From RPQJ01 sp963762315 (lineage in GTDB: Bacteria; Pseudomonadota; Gammaproteobacteria; Steroidobacterales; Steroidobacteraceae), in NCBI GenBank assembly GCA_963762315.1, contig CAVXKO010000005.1, positions 434,001-498,000 on the forward strand: a stretch of DNA of 64,000 nucleotides, in the 5' to 3' direction. Positions 19,659-28,797 of the stretch are shown here, one piece after another. The position numbers and the translations under genes were made by a program. The notes under the pieces are model-generated. The model saw only the letters and a list, made by a program, of their open reading frames with translations, made no database searches and was not told the origin of the DNA. Position 1 is the stretch's first letter. The number at the start of each line of letters is the position of its first letter.

Positions 19659-20090
19659 TCAGCCCGAGATGAATTTCTCGAGCTGCTCGATCGTCGTCTG
19701 CTGCTCTTCGATCACCGCTCGCACCAGGTCGCCGATCGAGATCATGCCGATCATGGCCTGGCCGGGCCCGAGCACCGGCAGGTGGCGGATGCGCCGCTCG
19801 GTCATCAGTTCCATGCAGTGACGCACCGTGTCGTCCACGGCCACGCTCACGACGGGCGCGCTCATGATCTGCGACACCGGCGTGTCGGCCGAGGAGCGCC
19901 CCATCAGGATCACCTTGCGCGCGTAGTCGCGCTCGGAGACGACGCCCACCAGGGCCCCGCCGCGCATGACCGGCAGCGCACCGACGTGGCGTTCGGCCAT
20001 CACCCGGATGGCTTCCAGGACCGGCGAGTCCGCTTCCACGGACCAGACCTCGCGACCCTTGTTATCCAGCAAATGCCTGACGCGCAGCAT
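19659..20090 (-). CDS. CBS domain pair protein
   Basis: The 143 residues are a tandem pair of CBS domains: DSPVLEAIRVMAERHVGALPVM with VVSERDYARKVI as the first, and VSVAVDDTVRHCMELMTERRIRHLPVL with GMISIGDLVRAVI as the second. Such modules bind adenine nucleotides and regulate partner enzymes. It is the upstream neighbour of the dihydroorotate dehydrogenase-like gene on the same strand, with a 16-bp gap, so one transcript is likely, but there is no direct evidence that it controls that enzyme. It is divergent from trmL across 38 bases. Confidence 0.9.
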   Translation of the reverse strand: MLRVRHLLDNKGREVWSVEADSPVLEAIRVMAERHVGALPVMRGGALVGVVSERDYARKVILMGRSSADTPVSQIMSAPVVSVAVDDTVRHCMELMTERRIRHLPVLGPGQAMIGMISIGDLVRAVIEEQQTTIEQLEKFISG

Positions 20091-20128
20091 GCAACAATCT
20101 CCCTTGCTGGCCCCTCGGGACCGATTCT

Positions 20129-20605
20129 ATGCCACTCCACGTCGTTCTGGTCGAACCTGAGATCCCGCCCAACACCGGCAACGTGATCCGGCTGTGCGCC
20201 AATACCGGCGCGCGCCTGCACCTCGTGAAGCCGCTCGGGTTCCGCCTCGATGCCAGGGCCGTGCGCCGTTCGGGTCTCGATTACCACGAACTGGCGGACG
20301 TCGTCGTGCACGACAGCTTTGCGGCCTGCCTGGCCAGTATGCCCGGCCGCGCGCGCTGGTTCGCGTTCTCGACGAAGGGAGACGCGCGCCACGACCAGGT
20401 CGACTGGCGGGAGGGCGACCTGCTGGTGTTCGGCCCGGAGACGCGGGGCCTGTCGCAGGAGATCCTGGCCGCTTGTCCGGCGAGCCGGCGCCTGCGCATC
20501 CCGATGCAGCCGGCGGCGCGGAGCCTCAATCTCTCGAACGCCGTGGCGGTGGCGGTCTACGAAGCCTGGCGGCAGCTCGGCTACCCGGGAGGAATCCCGG
20601 CATAA
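20129..20605 (+). CDS. trmL: tRNA (cytidine/uridine-34-2'-O)-methyltransferase
   Basis: TrmL methylates the ribose of the wobble base 34 of certain leucine tRNAs using S-adenosylmethionine. The 158-residue protein is a minimal SPOUT enzyme: motif 1 EIPPNTGNVIRLCANTG, motif 2 VFGPETRGLS and motif 3 IPMQPAARSLNLSNAVAVAVYEA, which form the trefoil-knot cofactor site. Length fits the family. It is convergent with gpsA, seven bases apart, in the trmL-gpsA-secB-grxC neighbourhood common in gammaproteobacteria. Confidence 0.95.
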   Translation: MPLHVVLVEPEIPPNTGNVIRLCANTGARLHLVKPLGFRLDARAVRRSGLDYHELADVVVHDSFAACLASMPGRARWFAFSTKGDARHDQVDWREGDLLVFGPETRGLSQEILAACPASRRLRIPMQPAARSLNLSNAVAVAVYEAWRQLGYPGGIPA

Positions 20606-20612
20606 CGGTGGC

Positions 20613-21638
20613 TCAGTCGTTCTCGGTCTTCACGGTGCGCTGCATCAGCGCAACGACGGCGTCCTTCGGCGGAAGGCCTTCGTAGAGCACGCGATAGATC
20701 TGCTCGGCGATCGGCATCTCGACGCCCACGCGGCGCGCCACCTCGCGCACGGCCTTCGCGGCGAGCACGCCTTCGACCACCTGGCCGATCTCCCGCTGCG
20801 CCTGGTCGGACGACTTGCCGGCCGCGAGCGCGAGGCCCATGCGGCGGTTGCGCGACTGGTCGTCGGTGCAGGTGAGCACGAGATCGCCGAGGCCGGCGAG
20901 CCCCATGAACGTGTCCTTGTCGGCGCCGAGCGCGACGCCGAGTCGTGTCATCTCCACGAGTCCGCGCGTGATGAGCGCGACGCGCGTGTTGGCGCCGAAA
21001 CCGAGGCCGTCCGAGATACCAGCGCCGATCGCGAGCACGTTCTTCGTGGCGCCGCCCACCTCGACGCCGATCATGTCGGTCGATGCGTAGGCGCGGAAGT
21101 TGACGCCCGAGATGCCGCGCGCCAGTTCCATCGCGTAGGTCTCGTCGCCGGACGCGACGGTCATCGCCGTGGGCAGGCCGGCGCCGACTTCCTTCGCGAA
21201 GGTGGGGCCGGAAAGCACCGCGGTGGGCACCGAGGCGCCGAGCACTTCGCGCGCCACGTCGTTCGGCAGCTTGCCCGTCGTGAGTTCGAAACCCTTGGTG
21301 GCCCACGCGACACGCTGGCCCGGGCGCAGCACCGGTTTGAGGCGCTCCAGCACTTCGCGAAACGCGTGGCTCGGGACGACGAGCAACAGCTGCTGCGCCT
21401 GCGCCACGGCTCGTTCGAAGTCGTGCTCGATCTCGACGGCCGCCGGCAGTTCGACGCCCGGCAGGTAGCGGCGGTTGGTGCGATCGCGAGCCATCGCCGC
21501 GAGTTCATCGGTTTCGATGCCCCACAGGATGGTGCGGTGCCCCGTGCGCGCCAGGTGCACCGCCAGCGCGGTGCCCCACGAGCCAGAGCCCAGGACGGCG
21601 ACGGTGGGCTTCGCTGCGGAAGTCGCGGTGCCGGCCAT
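20613..21638 (-). CDS. gpsA: Glycerol-3-phosphate dehydrogenase [NAD(P)+]
   Basis: GpsA reduces dihydroxyacetone phosphate to sn-glycerol 3-phosphate for phospholipid synthesis. At 341 residues it has the expected length. Motifs: nucleotide-binding GSGSWGTALAVHLA near residue 16, AWATKGFELTTG, VLSGPTFAKEV, the catalytic lysine region GGATKNVLAIGAGISDGLG and GLGDLVLTCTDDQSRNRRMG. It is the last gene of a compact block yibN-grxC-secB-gpsA on the minus strand, 18 bases after secB. Confidence 0.97.
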   Translation of the reverse strand: MAGTATSAAKPTVAVLGSGSWGTALAVHLARTGHRTILWGIETDELAAMARDRTNRRYLPGVELPAAVEIEHDFERAVAQAQQLLLVVPSHAFREVLERLKPVLRPGQRVAWATKGFELTTGKLPNDVAREVLGASVPTAVLSGPTFAKEVGAGLPTAMTVASGDETYAMELARGISGVNFRAYASTDMIGVEVGGATKNVLAIGAGISDGLGFGANTRVALITRGLVEMTRLGVALGADKDTFMGLAGLGDLVLTCTDDQSRNRRMGLALAAGKSSDQAQREIGQVVEGVLAAKAVREVARRVGVEMPIAEQIYRVLYEGLPPKDAVVALMQRTVKTEND

Positions 21639-21656
21639 GGCTTTACGGATCGCCGA

Positions 21657-22135
21657 TCAGTTGACCGCGGCGGGGGCCTGCTGCTGCTGCGCGGCGGCCG
21701 CGCGGGCGTGCAGGCCCTCGAACGTGACGAGCGGCAGCAGGAACGGCGGGAAGCCGCCCTTGATGACCATGTCCGAGACCGTCGCGCGCGCGAACGCGAG
21801 CAGGTAGTTCGGGGCCATGATCGACAGCACCTGTCCGACGTCCGTCGCCGAGAGGTTGCGGATGACGAAGGCGCCCGCCTGCTGCAGTTCGAGCAGCCAG
21901 ACGGTCTTGTCGCCGGCCTTGGCTTCGAGGTTGATCTGCAGCACCACCTCGTGCACGTCCTGCGCGAGCGCCGACGCGCGCGTCGCGATGTTGAGGTTCA
22001 CGGCCGGCTGGCCCTCGGCGTTTACGAACGGGCCGTTCGGCGACTCGAACGAGCAGTCCTTGATGTAGATCGCCTGCGCGTTCACGAGCGGCGCATTCGG
22101 GTCTGCGGCGGGGGTCGGGTGTTCTGGTCAGTCAT
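21657..22135 (-). CDS. secB: Protein-export chaperone SecB, frameshifted near 22111
   Basis: SecB is a cytoplasmic tetramer that keeps preproteins unfolded and hands them to SecA. Conserved pieces are IYIKDCSFESPNGP, the EVVLQINLEAKAGD strand, LSIMAPNYLLAFARATVSDM and GGFPPFLLPLVTFEGLH. The visible frame has no good start; adding one base to the five-G run at about 22109-22113 joins it to an ATG at 22133-22135 and yields a typical N-terminus (MTDQNTRPPAADPNAPLVNA) and 159 residues. I therefore annotate the whole gene and treat the shift as a probable sequencing error. Confidence 0.94.
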
Positions 22136-22189
22136 CGCGTGTTCATCCTTCGTGGAAGTCTTGGCCAACGGGGGCCGTTCGAGGGCCGT

Positions 22190-22465
22190 TCAAGCCCGGC
22201 CGAGCAGTTTGTCGAGTTCGCCCGCCTTGTCGAGCGCATACAGGTCGTCGTACCCGCCGACGAGGCGGTCGCCGACGAAAATCTGCGGCACGGTGCGCCG
22301 GCCGCCGGTGCGCTTCAGCATCGCATCGCGCTGCGAGACGTCTTCGTCCACCTTGATCTCGCGAAACGCGACGCCCTTGCGCTCGAGCAGGCTGCGCGCC
22401 CGGTCGCAGTAGGGGCACCAGCCGGTGGAGTACATCAGGACGTCGGGTGTGGCAGCTCCGCTCAT
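22190..22465 (-). CDS. grxC: Glutaredoxin 3
   Basis: This 91-residue thioredoxin-fold protein has the dithiol site GWCPYC at residues 16-21, the cis-proline in RTVPQIFVGDRLVGGYDDL and the GSH-binding GGYDD element. Grx3 reduces disulfides and glutathione adducts using glutathione. It overlaps the rhodanese gene by four bases (ATGA), and secB follows, the same order as in many gammaproteobacteria. Confidence 0.96.
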   Translation of the reverse strand: MSGAATPDVLMYSTGWCPYCDRARSLLERKGVAFREIKVDEDVSQRDAMLKRTGGRRTVPQIFVGDRLVGGYDDLYALDKAGELDKLLGRA

Positions 22466-22914
22466 GCGGACCGGCCCCCTTTCTTGTTCGATTCACCCTT
22501 GACGAGCGGCAGGGAGTCCGCACGCCACGCCTGCAGCCCGCCGCGCAGGTTCACGACATTGGCGAACCCTTGCGCCTGCAGGACGCGGGCCGCCGCGCCG
22601 GAGCGCGCGCCGCTTTCGCAACAGGTCACGACGACCTTGTCCTTGTAGCGCTTGTAGGCCTCGCCGGCCTGGGCGAGTTGCTCCTGCGGGACGTGCTTCG
22701 CGTCGAGGATGTGCCCCGAGTCGAACTCGGCCTGCGTCCGCACGTCGAGGAGCAGGGCGCCCTGGTTGAGGAGTCGCACGGCGTCCGCGGGGCCGACCGA
22801 CTGGCCGCCCGAGCGCAGCTTGCTCAATTCGTACACCGCCACCGCAATGGCCAGCAGCGCCGTGCCGCCCACGAGGAAGGGGTGATGGGAGGCAAATTCG
22901 AGGAAACGATCCAT
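22462..22914 (-). CDS. yibN: Membrane-anchored rhodanese domain protein (YibN-like)
   Basis: An N-terminal membrane segment (PFLVGGTALLAIAVAVYEL, about residues 12-30) precedes a single rhodanese domain: GALLLDVRTQAEFDSGHI and the active cysteine in VVVTCCESGARSGAAA. The 150-residue layout matches E. coli YibN, a single-pass inner-membrane protein encoded beside grxC and secB. It may move sulfane sulfur; the substrate is not known. The gene is the first of the minus-strand block and is divergent from envC, with about 96 bases between. Confidence 0.9.
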   Translation of the reverse strand: MDRFLEFASHHPFLVGGTALLAIAVAVYELSKLRSGGQSVGPADAVRLLNQGALLLDVRTQAEFDSGHILDAKHVPQEQLAQAGEAYKRYKDKVVVTCCESGARSGAAARVLQAQGFANVVNLRGGLQAWRADSLPLVKGESNKKGGRSA

Positions 22915-23010
22915 TTGCGGGCCGGGGAAAAAAGGGGGCGGATTATAGCAGTCCGGGCCGACAGGCTAGACTTACGCGCTTTGGCCCTCCCCGGACCCCC
23001 TTTCCCGCCG

Positions 23011-24231
23011 ATGCCGACCCCCGCTTCCCTGCCCCTGTCCCCGCCGCGCCGCCCCCGGGGGTACCCCTGCCGCGCCCTGGCGGCCAGCCTGCTGTTCGGG
23101 GCGTGCCTGGGACTGGCGTCCCCGGCTGCGGTGGCGGAGCGCAAGCCCACACCCGCCCAGAAGGAGGCGGAACTCAAGAAGGTCAACGCCCGCATCGAGA
23201 AGGTGCGCAAAGCGGTCAACGCGGACGTCGAGAAGCGGGACCAGCTTTCGGCACAGCTGCGCGACGCCGAGCTGGCCGTTCAGTCGTCCAAGCGCGAGCT
23301 GGACGCCGTTCGGGCGCAGCGCATCGAGGCGGAGGCGCGCTTGCGCACGCTCGAGTCCGAGAAAGCCGAGCGCCAGCGCGAGCTGGACGGCGAGCGCAGC
23401 GCGCTGGCGGGCGAGCTGCGCGCCGCGTACGTGAACGGCAAGGAGGAGCAGCTGAAGCTGCTGCTGAACCAGGAGGATCCGGCCGCGTTCGGCCGCATGC
23501 TCGCGTACTACGGGTACTTTGGCCGCGCCCGGGCGGATCGCATCCAGGGCATCAAGGACAAGCTCGAGCACCTCGCGCTGCTGCGCGAGAAGATCGCGGC
23601 GGAGACCGCCCGGCTGCAGGAGCTCGAATCGCGCCAGCAGGACGAGCTGGTTGCGCTGAAATCCGCGCAGGACAGCCGTGCGCGCGCCGTGTCCGCCATC
23701 GACGGCCAGATCAAGTCGAAAGGCGGCGAACTGCAGCGGCTGCAGTCCCAGTCGCGCTCCCTCGAGAAGCTGATCGCCGACCTGCGCAAGGCGCTCGAGG
23801 CCGCGCCCGCACCCGTGGCGAAGCAGGCGCCGTTCGAACCGTTGAAGGGCAAGCTGCCGTGGCCGGTGCAGCAGGGGCGCGTGCTCGCGCGCTTCGGCCA
23901 GCCGCGTGCAGGCGGCTCCCTGAAATGGCAGGGGATGTTGATCGGGACCGATCGCGGGGCCAGGGTGCGGGCGCCCTACGCGGGCCGCGTGGTGTACGGC
24001 GACTGGCTGCCCGGCATGGGCCTCATGATCGTCATCGACCACGGCGGCGGCTACATGAGCCTCTATGGCCACAATGAAGAAATCTTCCGCAAGGTCGGGG
24101 AACCGGTGGCCGCGGGGGACGTCATCGGTTCGGTCGGCGATTCGGGCGGGCACAACGAGCCGGCCCTGTATTTCGAGGTGCGGCGAGGCCGCACGCCGGT
24201 CAACCCGGAAATCTGGCTGCAGCGCCGCTAG
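23011..24231 (+). CDS. envC: Murein hydrolase activator EnvC-type protein
   Basis: The 406-residue protein has a signal peptide (ALAASLLFGACLGLASPAAVA, ending near residue 45), a long coiled coil from about 50 to 270 rich in Glu, Arg and Leu, and a C-terminal LytM/M23 domain. In that domain the zinc ligands are degenerate: KWQGMLIGTD replaces the usual HxG(I/V)D motif, and the later IDHGGGYMSLYGHN keeps the fold. This pattern is that of EnvC, which does not cut murein but activates AmiA/AmiB amidases at the septum. Start at 23011 is the first ATG giving a leader. Confidence 0.92.
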   Translation: MPTPASLPLSPPRRPRGYPCRALAASLLFGACLGLASPAAVAERKPTPAQKEAELKKVNARIEKVRKAVNADVEKRDQLSAQLRDAELAVQSSKRELDAVRAQRIEAEARLRTLESEKAERQRELDGERSALAGELRAAYVNGKEEQLKLLLNQEDPAAFGRMLAYYGYFGRARADRIQGIKDKLEHLALLREKIAAETARLQELESRQQDELVALKSAQDSRARAVSAIDGQIKSKGGELQRLQSQSRSLEKLIADLRKALEAAPAPVAKQAPFEPLKGKLPWPVQQGRVLARFGQPRAGGSLKWQGMLIGTDRGARVRAPYAGRVVYGDWLPGMGLMIVIDHGGGYMSLYGHNEEIFRKVGEPVAAGDVIGSVGDSGGHNEPALYFEVRRGRTPVNPEIWLQRR

Positions 24232-24353
24232 GTTTCGGGCGCGCGAACCTGCCCGCTGCGACAGGACGCAGCCCGGCGCGCCCAAACTGAGGCGTGCGTC
24301 AAGGATTGGCGGGGTCCCTTGCCGGACCATAGGGCCACTTAAGTCCAGATCGG

Positions 24354-26601
24354 ATGGATGTGGGCGCCATGCAGAACGCATCGGCGCTGGACGAAGCCCC
24401 GGCCTCGTTCAGCGCCACCTCGCTCGACCCCTACGGCCAGCTCATAAAGATGCTGCTGCCGCGTTCGCAGTCGATCGTCATCTACGATCGGATGGGCGTC
24501 GCCATGTGGGTGAGCGAAGGCCTCGACGACTCCTCGCTGCACCAGCTCGTGCAGGAGACGCTCGCCCTCGAGTTTGCCGAGACGGGCAGCCAGGAGGGGT
24601 TCGCCGAAGAGACGGGGCGCGAGCAGGTGTCCTACGTCTTCCTCCTGCGCGATCCTGCCGGCGCCTTGCTCGGCTGCGTCGGGTTGATCAGCCGGGAATC
24701 GTCGCAGACTAACGGATTGCGGCCATTCAACCTGGTCAGGGGCCTGTTGCGTCCGGCGCTCGAGTGCCTCGAGCGCGAGCTCGTTGCGCAGTCCAGCATC
24801 GGTGACCTGCAGCGGAACCTGGTCGTGCGTGACCGCGACCTCGAGCTGCTGCTCGGTGGCGCGAACGACGAGACGCCCGGGGGAGAATCGACCGACGACT
24901 TCGCGAAACTCATGCAAGGCTGCGTCGATCATCTCGGCTGCAGCGTCGGCGCGCTGCTGATCCCCGACAAGAACATCGCCGTCTGCCGTACGGGCAACGG
25001 CACGCCACCGCGGGCTGGCGCCGACCTCCTCACGCGGAGTCACCGGCACCTGATCGGCTGGACGCAACTGCACCGGCAGACGCTGACGGCCAATCGCCCG
25101 TTCACCAGCGGCCCGATGGCCGGGATGCCGCTCAAGACGCTTTCCTGCCCGGTGATGCAAGGCGCGCAACGCGTGCTCGGCATCCTGGTGCTCTTCAAGC
25201 CCGAAGAAGCGCCCGACTTCGACCTGCGCCAGGTGCGGATCGTCGAGCTGCTCGCGCGCCGCGTCGCCTACATCCTGCTGAACGCCTACGACCCGGCGAC
25301 CGGGTTGCTGACCCGCCCGGCGTTCGAGAAGCGCGTGCAGTCGGTGCTGACGCCGGAGGCGCTCGCGGGCAACAATTGCGTGATCTACATCGATCTCGAT
25401 CGCCTGCACGTGCTGAACGAGAATCTCGGCATGCACGTCGGTGACGAGATCATCGTGCGCGTCGCGGAGGTCATTCGCCGCAATCTCTCGCCTCGCATGC
25501 AGGCCGCGCGGATTTCGGGCGACCGCTTCGCCATCTTCGTGCCGGACAGCAGCGTCGACACGACCCACGACATAGCCGAGAACGTGCGCGCCGGCCTGGA
25601 AAAGCTCGGCTTCGTCGACGGGCAGAAGACGGTCGAGGTCACCGCAAGCCTCGGCGTCGGTTGCATCGCCGACGGGAAGCAGCCACTCTCGCACGCCCTT
25701 GCGTCCGCGGAGATCGCGTGCAAGGCGGCCAAGGACCGCGGCCGCAACCGGGTCGAGATCTTCGAGGACGCCGACCAGAGCATCGTGCGCCGCTATGCGG
25801 ACATCACCTTGATCAGCACCGTGCGGTCCGCGCTGCTCGACGAGCGTTTCCGCATGGACGCGCAGATGATCGTCCCCCTCAATGGCGGGTCGGGCGCGCC
25901 GAAGTACGAATTGCTGCTGCGGATGACGGATGAGGGCGGCGATGAGCGTCGCCCCCGAGAGGTTCCTCTCGGCGGCGGAGCGCTACCAGCTCGCACCGGC
26001 GATCGACCGCTGGGTGGTCGGCAAGGTGCTCGCGACGTTGAAGCCGGTGGCCGCGCAGCTCGTCGCCAAGGGCGCGTGCTTCGCCGTCAACATCTCCGGG
26101 CAGTCGCTCGGCGACCAGGACTTCGCGTCCTTCCTCGACGGCGCGCTGCGCGAAAGCGGGTTGCCGATGCAGCTCCTTTCATGGGAAGTGACGGAGACGG
26201 CGGCGGTCGCGAACATCGTCCGCGCCGAGACGCTCATCCGCCGCCTGCGCGACCTCGGCTGCAACGTCGCGCTCGACGACTTCGGGCGCGGCCTGAGTTC
26301 GCTCACCTACCTGAAGGCCCTGCCCGTCACTCACCTCAAGATCGACGGGACGTTCGTGCGCGACGTCGTGGGCGACGAGCGTACCCAGGCCATGCTGAGC
26401 GCCATCGTCCAGCTGGCCCGGGCGATGGGCCTGCAGACCGTGGCCGAGTGCGTCGAAAGCGATGAAATCCGCGCCATCACGGCCCGCCTCGGCGTGGAAT
26501 ACGGGCAGGGATTCTCGATCGGGCGGCCGATGCCCTTCGAACGCGTGCTCAATGCGCTGGTTGGCGCTAACATTCCCGGCCGTATCCCGCAGACAGCCTG
26601 A
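24354..26601 (+). CDS. GGDEF-EAL cyclic-di-GMP protein with degenerate GGDEF, frameshifted near 25935
   Basis: About 748 residues after repairing one extra base at about 25930-25940. The N-terminal half has two sensory-type regions, including a GAF-like segment near residues 170-305. A GGDEF domain follows (TGLLTRPAFEKRVQ, CVIYIDLDRLHVLNENLG) but its signature is SGDRF, so cyclase activity is doubtful. The EAL domain keeps ELLLRM, AVNISGQSL, WEVTETAAV, ALDDFGRGLSSLTYLK, LKIDGTFV, AECVES and QGFSIGRP, that is, the metal ligands and general base. I infer a phosphodiesterase. No membrane segment is apparent. Confidence 0.9.
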
Positions 26602-26619
26602 GACCCGTGCACCCGCGCT

Positions 26620-27859
26620 TTGCATACTGCCCTGGCCGTTTCGGCCGGCGTCCTCGTCGGCGCCGGCCTGACGTTCGTGGGCGGCGTCCTCGCCGATCGC
26701 GAACCGGCCGTCAATGCGCCCGCGATCTCGCGGGCGTCCGCGGGCAAGCCTGGCGACCATCGACTGCTCGACGAAGTCGTCGCGCGGGTGCGTCGCGAAT
26801 ACGTCGAGGCCGTGCCCGACGCCAAGCTTGGAGCAGGCTGCCGTCGAAGGCGTGGTCGCCGGCCTCGACCCGCATTCGGCTTTCCTCACCGCCGCCGAAT
26901 ACGACGAGATGCGCGTGAGCACCGCGGGCAGTTACTCCGGTGTCGGCATCGAAGTGTCCGCGCAGGACGGGAAGGTCGTCGTCGTCTCGCCGATCGAGGG
27001 TTCCCCGGCCGCGCGCGCCGGCGTGCGCTCAGGCGACGTGATCCTCGCGGTGGACGGCCAGGCCGTGTCCCCGAGCCAGCTGAACGAAACGATCGATCGC
27101 ATGCGCGGCAACGTCGGTTCGCACGTGCGTCTCGCCGTGGGGCGCGCCGGCGAGCCGGAACCGCTCATGTTCGACCTGGAGCGTTCCGAGGTGCACGTCC
27201 ACACCGTACGCGCGGAGTCGCTGCCGGGCGGCTACGGCTACGTGCGCATTACGCAGTTCAGCGATTCGACGCCGGCCGACCTCGACCAGGCGCTGGCCGG
27301 CCTCGTCACGCCGTCGTCGAAGTCGCTGCGCGGCCTCGTCCTCGACCTGCGCGGCAACCCGGGCGGCGTGCTCGAGTCCGCCGTCAGCGTCGCTGACGAG
27401 TTCCTCGACTCCGGCGTCATCGTGCGCGCCGACGGGCGCACGCCCGACGCCCGCTTCGAGATGGATGCCACGGCGGGCGACGCGATCGCCGGCGCGCCGC
27501 TGGTGGTGCTGGTGGACGGCGGTTCGGCGTCCGGCTCGGAAATCGTCGCCGGCGCGTTGCGCGACCACGGCCGCGCGACGCTGATGGGCGAGCGCACGTT
27601 CGGCAAGGGTTCGGTGCAGACGGTGATCCCGCTGCGCGACGGGCAGGCGCTGAAGCTCACGACTTCGAAGTACTTCACGCCGTCGGGCGTGTCGATCCAC
27701 GAACGCGGCATCGAACCCGACGTCGTGCTCGCCAACCTGCCGAAGGCGCCCGAAGTGCCGCCGCGGACGATGGCGAAGGATTCCGCCGTGCAGTCGGCCG
27801 TGCAGTACCTGCGCGATCGCGGGCTCGGTGCGCAATACGCCCAGGCCGCTCGCCGCTGA
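26620..27859 (+). CDS. S41 family carboxyl-terminal processing protease, frameshifted near 26829
   Basis: A leader or anchor segment (LAVSAGVLVGAGLTFVGGVLA) is followed by the CTP N-terminal region, a PDZ domain (GVGIEVSAQDGKVVVVSPIEGSPA, then AGVRSGDVILAVDG) and the protease core with the nucleophile serine in GGSASGSEIVAGAL and the lysine in GERTFGKGSVQT. Such enzymes trim C-termini of envelope proteins in the periplasm. An extra T at 26829-26830 breaks DAKL-EQAAVEGV; repaired length is about 412 residues. The start is unclear: TTG at 26620, or GTG at 26607 if a further base is removed. In E. coli and relatives a similar gene follows envC. Confidence 0.9.
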
Positions 27860-27884
27860 TCGCGCCGGCGCTTGCGCGCCTCGC

Positions 27885-28271
27885 TCAACCCAGCAGCTTC
27901 AGTCCCGTGGCGATCAGCACGCCGATCACCATCGCCATGATCGGCAGCATGCTCAGTCCGAAGCCCGCGCCGCGCTTGGCCGGGTCCGCGACGTAGGACT
28001 TCAGGTACAGCACGCGTCCCACCAGGTACACGGCGCCGAGGATCGATGCCAAGGTCGCGCTCACGTACTGGCCGAAGAGCCAGACGGCCGGGACGAAGAT
28101 CACCAGCAGTTCCAGGGTGTTCTGCTGCACGCGGAAGTAGCGCTCGAAGACCTCGTGGCCGGTGACGGCGGGCGCCTTGACGCCGTACGTCCCGCGGGCG
28201 CGCCCGACGAGCACGGCGAAGACGATGTACTGCAGCAGCGCGAGCGCAAGGACGAGCGCGACGAGATCCAT
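27885..28271 (-). CDS. MAPEG family membrane protein
   Basis: The 128-residue protein has four hydrophobic segments and the MAPEG signature around ERYFRVQQNTLELLVIFVP (residues 43-61), where Arg, Asn and Glu contribute to glutathione binding in the eicosanoid/glutathione family, then GAVYLVGRVLYLKSYV. Bacterial members are inner-membrane proteins of largely unknown role, some with glutathione transferase activity. It is convergent with the protease gene and divergent from the YvlD-like gene. Confidence 0.85.
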   Translation of the reverse strand: MDLVALVLALALLQYIVFAVLVGRARGTYGVKAPAVTGHEVFERYFRVQQNTLELLVIFVPAVWLFGQYVSATLASILGAVYLVGRVLYLKSYVADPAKRGAGFGLSMLPIMAMVIGVLIATGLKLLG

Positions 28272-28369
28272 GGGTAGAACTCCTGGTCCCCGGTCTGGGT
28301 GAGGTACGCAGATTCCATTACCATGCAGGCTACGTCAACGGCCGCAGCGGCCTTCCCGGAGCACACACC

Positions 28370-28744
28370 ATGGTCGGATTCCTGTTGCGAGCCGCGATTT
28401 CCGCGCTCGGCCTGTGGGTCGCCAGCCAGATCTTCGGCGGCTTGCACTTCGCCTCGCCGCAGAAGCTCGCGGTGGCGGCCGTCCTGCTGGGCATCGTCAA
28501 CGCGTTCGTGCGTCCCCTCGCGTTCATCCTGACGCTGCCGCTCACCGTGCTCACGCTCGGGCTTTTCCTGCTGGTGCTGAACGCCGGCATGGTCGGGCTG
28601 GTGGCGTGGATCGTCCCCGGCTTCACGATCTCCGGTTTCTGGACCGCCGTCGGCACGGCCGTCATCGTGAGCCTCGTGTCCTGGGCTGCCTCGAGCGCGA
28701 TCGGCTCGTCGGGCCGCGTCGAGGTCTTCCACGGCGAGCGCTAG
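28370..28744 (+). CDS. YvlD/phage-holin-4 family membrane protein
   Basis: A 124-residue protein with four hydrophobic segments: LLRAAISALGLWVAS, LAVAAVLLGIVNAFVRPL, ILTLPLTVLTLGLFLLVLN and TAVGTAVIVSLVSWAAS. The NAFVRPLAFILTLPLTVLTLG motif is the mark of the family named Phage_holin_4_2 (PF04020). Despite that name it is a chromosomal membrane protein here with no phage genes nearby, so no lysis role is inferred. Its stop is seven bases from a REP-like repeat. Confidence 0.85.
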   Translation: MVGFLLRAAISALGLWVASQIFGGLHFASPQKLAVAAVLLGIVNAFVRPLAFILTLPLTVLTLGLFLLVLNAGMVGLVAWIVPGFTISGFWTAVGTAVIVSLVSWAASSAIGSSGRVEVFHGER

Positions 28745-28750
28745 GTTCTT

Positions 28751-28797
28751 CACCTCTCCCGTTCACGGGAGAAGTCGCGCACGGCGCGGGTGAGGGC
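28751..28797. repeat. REP-like two-hairpin repeat, copy A
   Basis: Begins CACCTCTCCCG and ends GGGTGAGGGC with a CTCTCCCG/CGGGAGA stem and a second GC-rich stem, the same layout as the copies at 32594, 32645, 47683 and 48918. It lies between two convergent genes, directly against the stop of the DMT transporter. Confidence 0.8.

Noticed and set aside
20250..22412. 720-codon plus-strand open frame across trmL, gpsA and secB
   Set aside because: It runs antisense or out of frame to three recognised genes and has a biased, repetitive composition with no domain.
28370..28744. Holin-family name as evidence of a prophage
   Set aside because: The PF04020/YvlD family is chromosomal in many bacteria and no phage gene lies nearby.
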